The translations under genes were made by a program, and so were the position numbers. A stretch of 64,000 nucleotides of DNA, taken from contig NZ_CP018787.1 in the NCBI RefSeq assembly GCF_002127965.1, forward strand, positions 1,364,001-1,428,000, in the 5' to 3' direction. Under the pieces are notes generated by a model. It worked only from the letters and a program-made list of their open reading frames with translations, was not told where the DNA came from and searched no databases. This DNA comes from Oxalobacter formigenes. GTDB taxonomy: Bacteria; Pseudomonadota; Gammaproteobacteria; Burkholderiales; Burkholderiaceae_D. This document shows positions 46,982-55,111 of the stretch, piece by piece (position 1 is the first letter of the stretch; the number at the start of each line of letters is the position of its first letter).

Positions 46982-47959
46982 ATGGCATCGTTTAGAAAAA
47001 AAGGAAACGGCTGGGTTGCGGAAATTGCTCGGGCGGGCTTCAGACAATCAAAATCGTTTGTCACAAAAGCCGAGGCTGTCGCATGGGCAACGCAAACCGA
47101 AGCGGACTTGCTAGCAGGGAAACGTGGCCGTGCGCCGAATAAACCATTAAATTGGCTGCTGGAAAAATATTCTAACGAGGTCTCCACCACAAAAAAAGGG
47201 GTTCGCTGGGAGCAAATAAGGCTTTCCGCAATGTCGCGTGACGAAATCGGAAAGATAATGCTGTCGGATCTTCACAAAAGAGACATAACCGAATGGCGGG
47301 ACAGGCGACTCAGGACGGTCTCTTCAGCAACGGTCAACAGGGAATGGAATCTTCTTTCGAACGTGTTTACCATTGCGATGAATGAGTGGGGCTTCCTGGA
47401 TGACAATCCAATGAAGACAGTAAGGCGTCCAGTAACATCAAAAGCGAGGGACAGACGCATATCTGAAGATGAAATTGAGCGCATGTTGCTTGCATGTGGA
47501 TACGATTATGAGACACCCCCTGAAACGACTCAAGCAAGGGTTGGTGCCGCTTTTTTATTTGCTATTGAAACAGCTATGAGAGCTGGCGAGATCGTCTCGT
47601 TGACATCGGATGACATTGATATAGATAAACGGACCGCCCGTCTGAAAAACACAAAAAACGGGACAGACAGGGACGTTCCCCTTTCGTCAGAAGCAATCAG
47701 AATATTAAAGCAATTGCCCGAAGAAAATACCTGTTTTGATATAGCATCGTCGAGTCTTGACGCACTTTTCAGAAAAGCAAAAAAACGTGCGATGATCGAT
47801 GACCTACATTTCCACGACACCCGACACGAATCTATTACCCGACTTGCAAAAAAACTGGATGTTCTTTCTTTGGCTCGCATGGTCGGACACAGAGACCTGA
47901 AAATGCTGATGGTTTATTACAATGAGACCGCCGAAGAGCTGGCAAAGAAACTTGATTAA
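46982..47959 (+). CDS. Phage integrase, tyrosine recombinase
   Basis: A 325-residue tyrosine recombinase. The N-terminal part MASFRKKGNGWVAEIARAG is the usual arm-type domain, followed by a SAM-like core-binding domain (residues about 70-165). The catalytic residues are visible: Arg in AMRAGEIVSL, His-x-x-Arg in HDTRHE, a later His in GHRDLKML and Tyr in VYYNETAEELAKKLD. It catalyses recombination between attP and attB. ATG 46982 is preferred over further upstream codons, which would overlap the tRNA. It lies next to tRNA-Leu. Confidence 0.92.
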   Translation: MASFRKKGNGWVAEIARAGFRQSKSFVTKAEAVAWATQTEADLLAGKRGRAPNKPLNWLLEKYSNEVSTTKKGVRWEQIRLSAMSRDEIGKIMLSDLHKRDITEWRDRRLRTVSSATVNREWNLLSNVFTIAMNEWGFLDDNPMKTVRRPVTSKARDRRISEDEIERMLLACGYDYETPPETTQARVGAAFLFAIETAMRAGEIVSLTSDDIDIDKRTARLKNTKNGTDRDVPLSSEAIRILKQLPEENTCFDIASSSLDALFRKAKKRAMIDDLHFHDTRHESITRLAKKLDVLSLARMVGHRDLKMLMVYYNETAEELAKKLD

Positions 47960-48076
47960 TTATCCCCGTTTCACATTGATAAACTTGTGGACAACTTCAG
48001 TAACTCGTTGCTTTGTTGTGTTCGTTTCGGCGTGATCGAAAAGGAGGCAGCTGTCCGATTTTTTCGGACAACTCAG

Positions 48077-48511
48077 TTAACCCCCTGATTGCGGCCACCC
48101 ATCTCTCAACTTCCGTCTGTCGTTATCGAGTCTGTCAGCTGTTTCCGCCATGTCTCGATATTTTCCAGCGCAGTCTGCAAATAGCTCTGCGACGGTTCCG
48201 GTTCGCTGAATGCTGGCGGCGTTGGTATCGTTGGCTGTATAACTGGCAAGCTGCTTGCGCAACCGGTCAACAGCATTGCGAGCATTATCAGCATCGGCCC
48301 GGATTGTTTTTTCACGTTCGATGGCATGGTTATTTGCCTCCTGTATTTTCTGATTCCATTTTGTTTCGGCCTCTCTTGCCTGTTCGGCCTGTTCTTTCTT
48401 CCAACCTTCAAGTTTCGAATCGAGCCGCCAGCCGTTGACAATCCAGCCTGCACAAAATGCCACGGCCAGCAGTATTAAAAGACCAATGATCCACTTCCAA
48501 CTGTTTGTCAT
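48077..48511 (-). CDS. Rz: Rz-like i-spanin
   Basis: A 144-residue inner-membrane spanin. It has one N-terminal membrane anchor (WIIGLLILLAVAFCAGWIVNGW) and a long periplasmic coiled coil (EQAEQAREAETKWNQKIQEA through RLRKQLASY). It works with the Rz1 lipoprotein, encoded inside it in another frame, to fuse inner and outer membranes at lysis. It is the most downstream gene of the late operon on this side; no gene lies between it and the integrase. Confidence 0.9.
   Translation of the reverse strand: MTNSWKWIIGLLILLAVAFCAGWIVNGWRLDSKLEGWKKEQAEQAREAETKWNQKIQEANNHAIEREKTIRADADNARNAVDRLRKQLASYTANDTNAASIQRTGTVAELFADCAGKYRDMAETADRLDNDRRKLRDGWPQSGG
48106..48327 (-). CDS. Rz1: Rz1-like o-spanin lipoprotein, nested in Rz
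   Basis: A 73-residue lipoprotein encoded in a different frame wholly inside Rz. Its start is MPSNVKKQSGPMLIMLAML, with lipobox LLTGC and Ser+2 after it. The mature part is proline-rich (PTIPTPPAFSEPEPS), the hallmark of Rz1 proteins. It would sit in the outer membrane and bind Rz across the periplasm. ATG is 48327; an open frame further upstream is not used. This nested arrangement is classical in lambdoid phages. Confidence 0.85.
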   Translation of the reverse strand: MPSNVKKQSGPMLIMLAMLLTGCASSLPVIQPTIPTPPAFSEPEPSQSYLQTALENIETWRKQLTDSITTDGS

Positions 48512-48541
48512 ATCGTTCTCTCATTAAAGAAAATTCATGCT

Positions 48542-49048
48542 TCACGCTGCCGCCATCAGGCATAAATCACGTTCAGCTTTTCGTCGCCGTGTAAGGCCTT
48601 TCAGGGTTTTCCCTCCTGCCTTATCCCAAGCCAGAAGTGCATTACAGGATCCGGCTTTGTCGCCTGCTCTCGCTTTCCTGATATGTGTTGGGATCTTCCC
48701 AGATTTCAGAACACAGAACCCGTCTTTTACGCCTTTACGACCAGGCCCCACATTAAAAGCAAACGAGATGTAGGCGGCGCGTTGATATACATCTATCGTG
48801 CCCGGAGCACACCGCTCAACTGTTAAAGCCGCTTCTTCAAGATCGCCCTGCAACCAGCCTTCACGTGTAGCCTTGTCATACCATTTCCCGATGACAACAT
48901 CTGGCCCGGTATGTCCTGATCCTGCCGTGGCGATACCAACCGGATCAGCGTATCCGACAGCTTTATCACCCTCGAAATAAACAACCGTTGAAGCGCATAA
49001 CGTAATGGCTGCTATTGATGCAAGCGTGATTTTTCTGGTTTTACTCAT
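48542..49048 (-). CDS. Phage endolysin, GH24 lysozyme with SAR anchor
   Basis: A 168-residue lysozyme. The catalytic pattern is in EGDKAVGYADPVGIATAGSGHTG (Glu, then Asp and Thr), typical of T4/P21-type muramidases of family GH24. The N-terminus (ITLASIAAITLCASTVVYF) is weakly hydrophobic, consistent with a signal-arrest-release sequence that lets the enzyme reach the periplasm without a holin. The 8-base overlap with the holin gene upstream supports a lysis cassette. Confidence 0.9.
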   Translation of the reverse strand: MSKTRKITLASIAAITLCASTVVYFEGDKAVGYADPVGIATAGSGHTGPDVVIGKWYDKATREGWLQGDLEEAALTVERCAPGTIDVYQRAAYISFAFNVGPGRKGVKDGFCVLKSGKIPTHIRKARAGDKAGSCNALLAWDKAGGKTLKGLTRRRKAERDLCLMAAA

Positions 49049-49259
49049 CGTCGCGCTCCATCAGGTTCTCAAGCCTACGGATTTCCAGCCTCTTCTTGTG
49101 GATATCAAAAAGGTACGCAACAATCGCACACAATCCACCGATGATCGCCAAGACCGTTACCCATCGATCAGCAGGTATTGAAAAGAACCAGTCCAGCGCT
49201 GCATATAGCCATGTCCCGATTCCTGCGGCCTTCCCAACCACTATGCTGTTTTCTTTCAT
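49041..49259 (-). CDS. Putative holin
   Basis: A 72-residue protein with about two membrane segments (GIGTWLYAALDWFF and WVTVLAIIGGLCAIVAYLF) and a charged C-terminal tail (KKRLEIRRLENLMERDDE). Size, hydrophobicity and position directly before the endolysin suit a small holin that permeabilises the inner membrane. The family cannot be named from sequence alone. It overlaps the endolysin start by 8 bases and the preceding gene by 4. Confidence 0.75.
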   Translation of the reverse strand: MKENSIVVGKAAGIGTWLYAALDWFFSIPADRWVTVLAIIGGLCAIVAYLFDIHKKRLEIRRLENLMERDDE

Positions 49260-49498
49260 TTATAGCCTCTCAATTCTGGCGGCAAATGCCGACGGTTTAA
49301 TTCGCTTTCATACGCCTTTCGGCAATGGTTTTTCTGCCAAAAAAAAAGCACGTCAATGACGTGCCTCATGATTTTCCAGCGCTTCTTTTTCTCTCGTTCC
49401 CGCCACGCCCGACATGACAGCGTTTCATCGGCCCAGCCGCCACAGCATGAATTTATAAACTGATCGAATGCGATCAGTATCTGCTCACCGCGCTTCAT
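49256..49498 (-). CDS. Small phage protein of unknown function
   Basis: An 80-residue basic protein starting MKRGEQILIAFDQFINSC, then CGGWADETLSCRAWRERE. The segment GGWADET-SxRAxR recurs in small proteins located near holins in many prophages, in my recollection. No function is known. A perfect terminator-like hairpin with T9 lies inside the coding sequence (49339-49364, encoding HVIDVLFF). It overlaps both neighbours by four bases. Confidence 0.75.
   Translation of the reverse strand: MKRGEQILIAFDQFINSCCGGWADETLSCRAWREREKKKRWKIMRHVIDVLFFWQKNHCRKAYESELNRRHLPPELRGYK
49339..49364 (-). terminator. Terminator-like hairpin inside a coding sequence
   Basis: GCACGTC pairs with GACGTGC over a 3-base loop, followed on the minus strand by T9, within the 80-residue gene. 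Confidence 0.7.
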
Positions 49499-50121
49499 GC
49501 GACCGACTCTGGAATCTGTATGTTGATGATGAGTGCCTGAACGGATTCGACTGTTGTCAGCGTATCGAGCACGTCTTCAAGCGCCTGCCGTTGCCCGATG
49601 ATTGATCCGGAAAGTGCTGAAAAAGCATCATGCTTTACAAGAATCCTCTGCACCAGTTCCGGTAACGTGATTTTTCTCGATGTTGCTAAAGCAGACAGAA
49701 GCGGAACGCTTGTGGCATTGTCGGTTTGATATGTCTGTGCTTCTCTCACCTGCTGGTCAAATGTCAGAACTTCGGATGCCGGATATGTCGCTGTGGCCGC
49801 GTTCAAAATACTGTCGCAGGCCGCATTAATTTCTGCCAGTTTGGCGGCCTTGGCTTCTTCAAATGTCGGTACATAAGGCGCATTGATCTCATCGTATTTC
49901 GCTTGCCAGATTTCAACGTAGGAATTGACTTCACTGGTATAGCTGCTGATTTCGTGATTGCTGATTTTCCCATCGTCTGAAACGATTTCAAGTTCACCTT
50001 TTCCGTTGTGCCATTGCAATGCATGCAATCCCGCAATATGAGTATCAAATTCGCATTGCAACGGGAGGCTGTCAACAATAATAATCTTGTCTTCCGGAAT
50101 TACTGTAACGTGTTCTTTCAT
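49495..50121 (-). CDS. DUF4376-type phage tail-associated protein
   Basis: A 208-residue protein. The second half matches the DUF4376 pattern: EEAKAAKLAEINAACDSIL, then a bulky middle with FDQQVREAQTYQTD, a following helix and KHDAFSALSGSIIGQRQALED. Such proteins lie next to tail-fibre genes. The N-terminus (residues 1-85) is a beta-rich part of unknown fold. It may bind or assemble the tail fibre. It lies 2 bases after the collar-domain gene. Confidence 0.75.
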   Translation of the reverse strand: MKEHVTVIPEDKIIIVDSLPLQCEFDTHIAGLHALQWHNGKGELEIVSDDGKISNHEISSYTSEVNSYVEIWQAKYDEINAPYVPTFEEAKAAKLAEINAACDSILNAATATYPASEVLTFDQQVREAQTYQTDNATSVPLLSALATSRKITLPELVQRILVKHDAFSALSGSIIGQRQALEDVLDTLTTVESVQALIINIQIPESVA

Positions 50122-50123
50122 GA

Positions 50124-50660
50124 TTAAACTTTCATAATGTAAGCAAGCGCGTAATAAGGAGGCAGAGTGCCGACAGTTCCTGACAAACTGTGTGTGTGGG
50201 GTTGTCCGCCACCGGTATACCCAGTTGAACCATCACCCCCTCTAACTTCATTAGAAGTAACGTTATAAGAACCCCCTGCCGTGGTGACTACATTTGAGTG
50301 CTTGTGACTTGGAATTTGATCAATCGTGAGTGTTGTCCATCCAGTATTTCCCGAAACAGATGCAGACGCTGCCCCACCCGTTGCACCCACTCCATAATTG
50401 CCGCCTGCACCAACAACGAATTTATCTCGTAAGTCCGGTGTGCCGTTTTCACCATTGCATAACGCCCAGCCGGACGGTATTGCATTCGACGCGCCTGACC
50501 ACATACTAATGATTCCCGTTGGAATCAGATTTAGTTTCTGTCCGTTATCGCCAAAGAGTTCATCGAGATATAGAAGCAATTTGTTCATGGCCACTTTAAA
50601 ATCCCCTTCTTTGACGCCCGTACCATTGAATTCAATAATTTCCGGTAATGGATATTCCAT
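50124..50660 (-). CDS. Tail fibre protein with collar domain
   Basis: A 178-residue protein with the phage tail-collar pattern: PTGIISMWSGASNAIPSGWALCNGENGTPDLRDKFVVGAGG split over residues 48-88, then a glycine-rich His-containing stretch HKHSNVV and PHTHSL, ending in the hydrophobic PPYYALAYIMKV. These domains form trimeric fibre tips, with metal bound at the HxH sites. The product is probably a short tail fibre contacting host receptors, downstream of J and near a DUF4376 partner. Confidence 0.88.
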   Translation of the reverse strand: MEYPLPEIIEFNGTGVKEGDFKVAMNKLLLYLDELFGDNGQKLNLIPTGIISMWSGASNAIPSGWALCNGENGTPDLRDKFVVGAGGNYGVGATGGAASASVSGNTGWTTLTIDQIPSHKHSNVVTTAGGSYNVTSNEVRGGDGSTGYTGGGQPHTHSLSGTVGTLPPYYALAYIMKV

Positions 50661-50672
50661 ATTTTTTCCTTT

Positions 50673-53273
50673 TTAGTTTTTCCACATCAGTGTATTTTCG
50701 TCATCGCTCCACATCGGCGTGTTTTCGTCCGGATTCCACATGTAATCCGATCCAGCCGAGTAAGCGATCATTACCCACGGGCCGACGGCAATTCCGGTAG
50801 CACAAACCCTGAAATACGTCGAGTTTCCATAGAGTGCGATACAAGAAAAATTCGGCGCAGAACTTTCGCCGGATCGCGTCCATGCCTTCATGTCCGACGA
50901 CTGTTCAATGTAGTAATACTCCGCCCAAGGCGACGGCTCCCACGACAAAACAGCCCGCTCGACAGCATCCGGCATTGACCTGACAATCAGGCCTGTCAGA
51001 ATTGGCCGCATTTGTGTTATCGGCAACTGGGTATGCGTCGTTTCCTGCGGAATGTTTTCAGTATCAGCCAGATGCACCGCGTCGTCTTCACCAACAAGTT
51101 CAATCTCAACCTTGTTGATCCCTCTCGGCTTTAATGACAAGGCTCGCGCCGGTTGTCGCCATGTCTCGCCCCATCCGAATGCCGTATGTGTCGGCTCGCT
51201 CGTGTCGCCTGTTCTGATCGTGAAGTCCGGTTCCGAGCCTTCGGCGATTACGCACTGGTTTTCTGCTTCGCCTTGGGTTACGACAGCGGGGCCGAATACT
51301 GTTCCGTTCGGCCTGCGAAGTGCAATGTAATGGGTTTCGCCTGCTTTCCACGTCAAAGGCTCTGTGAGCGTCAGAACTCGCGTTTCTGGGTCATATGCCA
51401 TCACGCTGGCAGACTGCCCCCATTGCGGCATATCGTGTGCAACGATGCACAGATCGCCCATCGTCGGGATAAACCCTTCCATTTCGGTCGACAGGGAGAT
51501 AACACGACGACGGAACCGGTTACAGGCGGCCATATACATGCCTTCTCGCCATGCCTGATCCCGGTTTGTGACCCCCAGTAATTTCACGGTCACGGGCTTT
51601 TCAGCGATGGAATCCGGCATCTTGGCCTTGACGGTTTTCCATTTCCAGATTCGCGCATCGAAATACTCAATATCCACCGCGTCGGCCGTTTCCTCGGTCG
51701 GCATCAGGTACTGGACTTTGAACGATCCTTTCACAATATTGCGCATCGTGAACATGCCGGATGGAACGCTTTGCGGCTGGTCACGAATAATGCGAACCAT
51801 GCCGCCCTGTCTGAACGGTTTGGCGCGCCCTGCCCGTGCTATCGTTGTTAATGCTTCCCATACCGTCGTTTTGGTATCGAAACGGATATCAATGTAATCT
51901 CCCCGTCCTGTCCAGATCCTGTCCAGTTCATATAACGCTGGCAGATCAATTCGCCCATCGTTCAGTTTCGCGCTGTATTCCGCTTTACACGCATCAGCAA
52001 AGGCCCATGCGATGGATCGGGTGGCCACAGGAGCCGACCATCCTGTTTCGGGATTCCACACAGGCAATTTACGTGTAGCAATAACGTTGATTTTCCGGCT
52101 GGCCTGCTGGCTGATGTTGTTTGTGGCCCGGATTCGGACGGCAAGCAGTGTCATACCCGGATAGACCGTTCCGGCGTCTTCAAGATACGCCCGAAGCGAT
52201 GCCCAGCATATTTCATGACCGGCCCTGCTATTCGTGTTTTTCGTGTCTGTCCGGGTAATTCTCGCTTCATAACGGCCCGGGGAAACGGTGTATCGGTAAC
52301 TCCGGCGCTGTGGGGTTGATGTCGCTGCCTTGATGACTTCCGAACCCAATACCGTCCAGTCACCGATTGCTGTTCCGTAATCATCGATCAGACGGGCTTC
52401 ACAACGAAATGACACGCTCATTTCGCTCAATGATCCGCTGTCGTTTGCGTAGTAAAGTCCACGGGTACAGACAACATCGAATGCCAGCCTGTTGGCTTTA
52501 GTATCCGCTTCGTTGGCGACAAACGCACCAAGTGGCGTACCCGTTAACATTTCCTGTCCGGACACTTCTACGGACGTTTCGACATTCGCCGGGAAAAGCG
52601 TCAGTTTCCCACCTGGTGGGATGACTTCTGTACTGACTTCGGCAAACTGGTTAATATCCGTATCTTCAATCCGGATTGCCTCGATGTCGTATTCACCCTG
52701 CCCGATGCAGAAAAGCTGATACAGATACTGTTCATTACCGCTGTATTCGACGTATGGCGAAGCCGCGAAATCAGGCCACGAAATATGACGGCCGTATTGC
52801 ACCGGTATCGGCTCTCCAATACGTGCACTGTTTCCTTGCGATGAAACAGAATAAGTTGGACTTGCTGATTCTGTGGAGGCAATCGAATTTGACGGCGCTC
52901 TTACCGGGATCAGGACGTTAACCAGTGCAGCACCGACAATGCCGATGGCTGCAGTGGCGACTGCACCATAGGTTGCCCCAGCCCAAGCAGGACCAGCCCA
53001 AGCTGCAAATACCATTACGGCTAACATCAGGATCATGCGCAAAGGGTTGGAACCACCGCCGCCTTGCGGCAAGACAAGGAACTGGACGATATCGTTTTCT
53101 GCGATTTCGCGTGTCCAGCCCCTGCGAAGAATGACTTCGCCGTTGACCAGACAAATATACGGTTTTGAAATCGCAGGAGCCAAATCACAGATTCGGTTTC
53201 CTTTGGCCGCATTGAGTCTTTGCACGTCTTTACCGGGGTGCCACGGATTGTGATGTACAGCGATTATTGGCAT
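50673..53273 (-). CDS. Host specificity protein J-like tail-tip protein
   Basis: An 866-residue central tail-tip protein. The N-terminus resembles TipJ, with a basic segment, a hydrophobic region (NPLRMILMLAVMVFAAWAGPAWAGATYGAVATAAI near residues 95-130) and the assembly domain beyond. The middle contains beta-rich domains including GRGDYIDIRFDTKTTVWEAL and fibronectin-like repeats toward the C-terminus (SWEPSPWAEYYYIEQSSD). The far C-terminus normally binds the receptor and is the least conserved. ATG 53273 is used; the hairpin at 53287-53306 lies just upstream. Confidence 0.88.
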   Translation of the reverse strand: MPIIAVHHNPWHPGKDVQRLNAAKGNRICDLAPAISKPYICLVNGEVILRRGWTREIAENDIVQFLVLPQGGGGSNPLRMILMLAVMVFAAWAGPAWAGATYGAVATAAIGIVGAALVNVLIPVRAPSNSIASTESASPTYSVSSQGNSARIGEPIPVQYGRHISWPDFAASPYVEYSGNEQYLYQLFCIGQGEYDIEAIRIEDTDINQFAEVSTEVIPPGGKLTLFPANVETSVEVSGQEMLTGTPLGAFVANEADTKANRLAFDVVCTRGLYYANDSGSLSEMSVSFRCEARLIDDYGTAIGDWTVLGSEVIKAATSTPQRRSYRYTVSPGRYEARITRTDTKNTNSRAGHEICWASLRAYLEDAGTVYPGMTLLAVRIRATNNISQQASRKINVIATRKLPVWNPETGWSAPVATRSIAWAFADACKAEYSAKLNDGRIDLPALYELDRIWTGRGDYIDIRFDTKTTVWEALTTIARAGRAKPFRQGGMVRIIRDQPQSVPSGMFTMRNIVKGSFKVQYLMPTEETADAVDIEYFDARIWKWKTVKAKMPDSIAEKPVTVKLLGVTNRDQAWREGMYMAACNRFRRRVISLSTEMEGFIPTMGDLCIVAHDMPQWGQSASVMAYDPETRVLTLTEPLTWKAGETHYIALRRPNGTVFGPAVVTQGEAENQCVIAEGSEPDFTIRTGDTSEPTHTAFGWGETWRQPARALSLKPRGINKVEIELVGEDDAVHLADTENIPQETTHTQLPITQMRPILTGLIVRSMPDAVERAVLSWEPSPWAEYYYIEQSSDMKAWTRSGESSAPNFSCIALYGNSTYFRVCATGIAVGPWVMIAYSAGSDYMWNPDENTPMWSDDENTLMWKN

Positions 53274-53286
53274 GTTTTTCCCATAA

Positions 53287-53306
53287 AAAAACCGCCTTAA
53301 AAGGCG
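53287..53306 (-). terminator. Terminator-like hairpin before J
   Basis: AACCGCC pairs with GGCGGTT over a 6-base loop, followed on the minus strand by a T run. It lies between the tail-assembly genes and J in the late operon. Confidence 0.65.
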
Positions 53307-53353
53307 GTTATTGCGTGTTAATATTGCAATCAAACAATTAAAAGGCTTTGATC

Positions 53354-53842
53354 ATGAAAAAACTGATTGTCGTTATTTTTCTATCTCTAATTCTTTCAGG
53401 ATGCACAACATATCGCCCGCAATATGATGCCGACTATGAAAAGGCGGTATCAGCAGTGATTGATAAAAGTTCTGAAACCATCAAGTTTAATGATCATGCT
53501 ATTTGGCACCCTAATAGATCAACTATCCCAACCGTTTTTCCTATCCCCACCCCAATTGAGGGAAACATGGTTATAACAGACAAAACACTATATTTTCTCG
53601 AATGGGATTCTGATTCAAATGCATACAATATTGTAAAGAAACTACCCATTACTGATATTCAGAATGTAAAAATCACGACGTTTGGGTTAAACCGCCAACT
53701 CGCAATACAATCTAAAAACAATAATTTCGATCTTTTCTCTTATACATCTCATATCAAAAGAAACGGAGATATGAATATTGAAGTTTTAAATTACATAAAC
53801 TCCCTTATTAAAAAATCACCGGTGGTGCCAGAACGTCATTAA
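53354..53842 (+). CDS. Lipoprotein moron inserted in tail operon
   Basis: A 162-residue protein starting MKKLIVVIFLSLILSGCTT, a lipobox with Thr+2, so probably outer-membrane targeted. The mature part has no family I recognise; it contains a central beta-rich stretch (MVITDKTLYFLEWD and VKKLPITDIQNVKI). It is AT-rich and coded on the strand opposite to the late operon, between J and the NlpC gene. Its end overlaps the NlpC stop by 27 bases. These are the features of a moron, an extra cargo gene expressed by the lysogen, for instance for superinfection exclusion. Confidence 0.75.
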   Translation: MKKLIVVIFLSLILSGCTTYRPQYDADYEKAVSAVIDKSSETIKFNDHAIWHPNRSTIPTVFPIPTPIEGNMVITDKTLYFLEWDSDSNAYNIVKKLPITDIQNVKITTFGLNRQLAIQSKNNNFDLFSYTSHIKRNGDMNIEVLNYINSLIKKSPVVPERH

Positions 53843-54202
53843 TCCCCATCCGTCCAATGCCAGCGCCTGCCGCGTCTGGCATACAACGCCCATTCCTTGC
53901 GCACAGTGCAATACCTTTCCTCCATCCACATCAACCCACAGGCCAATATGCGACGGGTACCGGTTTCGCTGCATTAAGACAGCATCGCCATCTTTCGGAT
54001 CGGTTACTTCAAACCAGTTTGACCGTTCGTCATGGGTTTCCATCGTCGTGATGACTTGCCGAAGATCGAGCGCGTCAACATCGACCGCCGGAACGTCTCG
54101 ACCATAATACGTTTTCTGACAATGCCGGAAAAACGCCCAGCAGTCCCATTCTCCGGACACCCAAGGCATACCGATGTATTCTGTAATTTGTGCTGGTGTC
54201 AT
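53816..54202 (-). CDS. NlpC/P60-type tail-tip peptidase
   Basis: A 128-residue protein of the phage NlpC/P60 group. The catalytic Cys is in EWDCWAFF, the histidine in SHIGLWV, and a third polar residue in VLHCAQG. The domain cuts peptidoglycan peptides to help the tail cross the cell wall, as with lambda K-like proteins. It follows the DUF1833 gene with a 4-base overlap. The 3' end overlaps the oppositely directed moron. Confidence 0.85.
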   Translation of the reverse strand: MTPAQITEYIGMPWVSGEWDCWAFFRHCQKTYYGRDVPAVDVDALDLRQVITTMETHDERSNWFEVTDPKDGDAVLMQRNRYPSHIGLWVDVDGGKVLHCAQGMGVVCQTRQALALDGWGLMTFWHHR

Positions 54203-54723
54203 GACGATAAGGACGGAAACTGGTCCAGTGTGTATGTTTTTCTTGGATAAGCCGTTTTCGACAGGTCAGCGAATCCGGCACGTGCCGTTACCCGGAAAAC
54301 GTCCGTCTCAACTGTATTAATGACCATTGTCATGGGCGGATCATTTTGGGGGCCGGACGGGTCAGACATCATGTAAATCCGGTATGCAATCTCGATCAGG
54401 TAAGGCGTTCTGACCGCCGCTTCAATGCTGGCCACAATTTCACGACTGACGTTATCGATCGTCAGCACGATTTCGGGCTTTCCACTTTCTGCGATTTCAG
54501 GTAATTCCAGATCAAAGGCGTATGGCAGGAATTCAACGGCTTCACCCGCGTTTTCAGGGGCTGATGCTTCCAGTGTTCCAGTAAACGACTTGTGGTCACG
54601 GACGACACGAAGCGGCTGCGTGAAGGCCGGATGACGCATTTCTATCGTGTAAACGATAATCTCATCATCCGGAGCACTGGCATAGGCCTCTTTGATCGCT
54701 TCTTTCAGTGTGGTATCAGTCAA
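54199..54723 (-). CDS. DUF1833 phage tail protein
   Basis: A 174-residue protein with the DUF1833 pattern: an N-terminal helix EAIKEAYASAPDDEIIVYTIEMRHPAF (split), VLTIDNVSREIVASIEAAVRTPYLIEIAYRIY in two parts, and the end TYTLDQFPSLSS. Such proteins sit between tape measure and tail tip in siphophages and are thought to be part of the distal tail or tail-tip assembly. It overlaps the upstream gene by 8 bases and the NlpC gene by 4. Confidence 0.85.
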   Translation of the reverse strand: MTDTTLKEAIKEAYASAPDDEIIVYTIEMRHPAFTQPLRVVRDHKSFTGTLEASAPENAGEAVEFLPYAFDLELPEIAESGKPEIVLTIDNVSREIVASIEAAVRTPYLIEIAYRIYMMSDPSGPQNDPPMTMVINTVETDVFRVTARAGFADLSKTAYPRKTYTLDQFPSLSS

Positions 54724-55111
54724 GATATTCCTCCAGTTCTTCAGACGTCATTACCGACATGTCGCGTACTTCAAGCGTGGCAGACACGTTATAAATCCCT
54801 TTTGCGGCCAGCTCAACGGTATAAGGACCTACAAACCGGCAATCGGTTTCCGTCATTCCCATACCGTTATCAACCTCCATTACAAACCACGCTGTCCCAT
54901 CGAATATCGTATGTTTGAACCACGCTTCAAATACCTTGAATTCAAGGCGTTGCATAATCCATTTAACAGATAGTTGCGTCGGCATACTGGCGCTTAACCG
55001 GCGCTGCCGTGCTGGCCCGGTCTCCATCTCTGTCCGGACTGTCGCGTTTTGCGGACTGATCTTGTACCCATCCACGGCACATGCCGGAATAATGCTCGGT
55101 ATGTTTGCCAT
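54716..55111 (-). CDS. Phage minor tail protein
   Basis: A 131-residue protein located between the tape measure gene and DUF1833. The segment DGYKISPQNATVRTEMETGPARQRR and later LEFKVFEAWFKHTIFDGTAWFVME (both split) resemble distal tail or minor tail proteins. The C-terminus is acidic (EELEEYLD). No more precise role can be given. The start overlaps the tape measure stop by one base. Confidence 0.8.
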   Translation of the reverse strand: MANIPSIIPACAVDGYKISPQNATVRTEMETGPARQRRLSASMPTQLSVKWIMQRLEFKVFEAWFKHTIFDGTAWFVMEVDNGMGMTETDCRFVGPYTVELAAKGIYNVSATLEVRDMSVMTSEELEEYLD

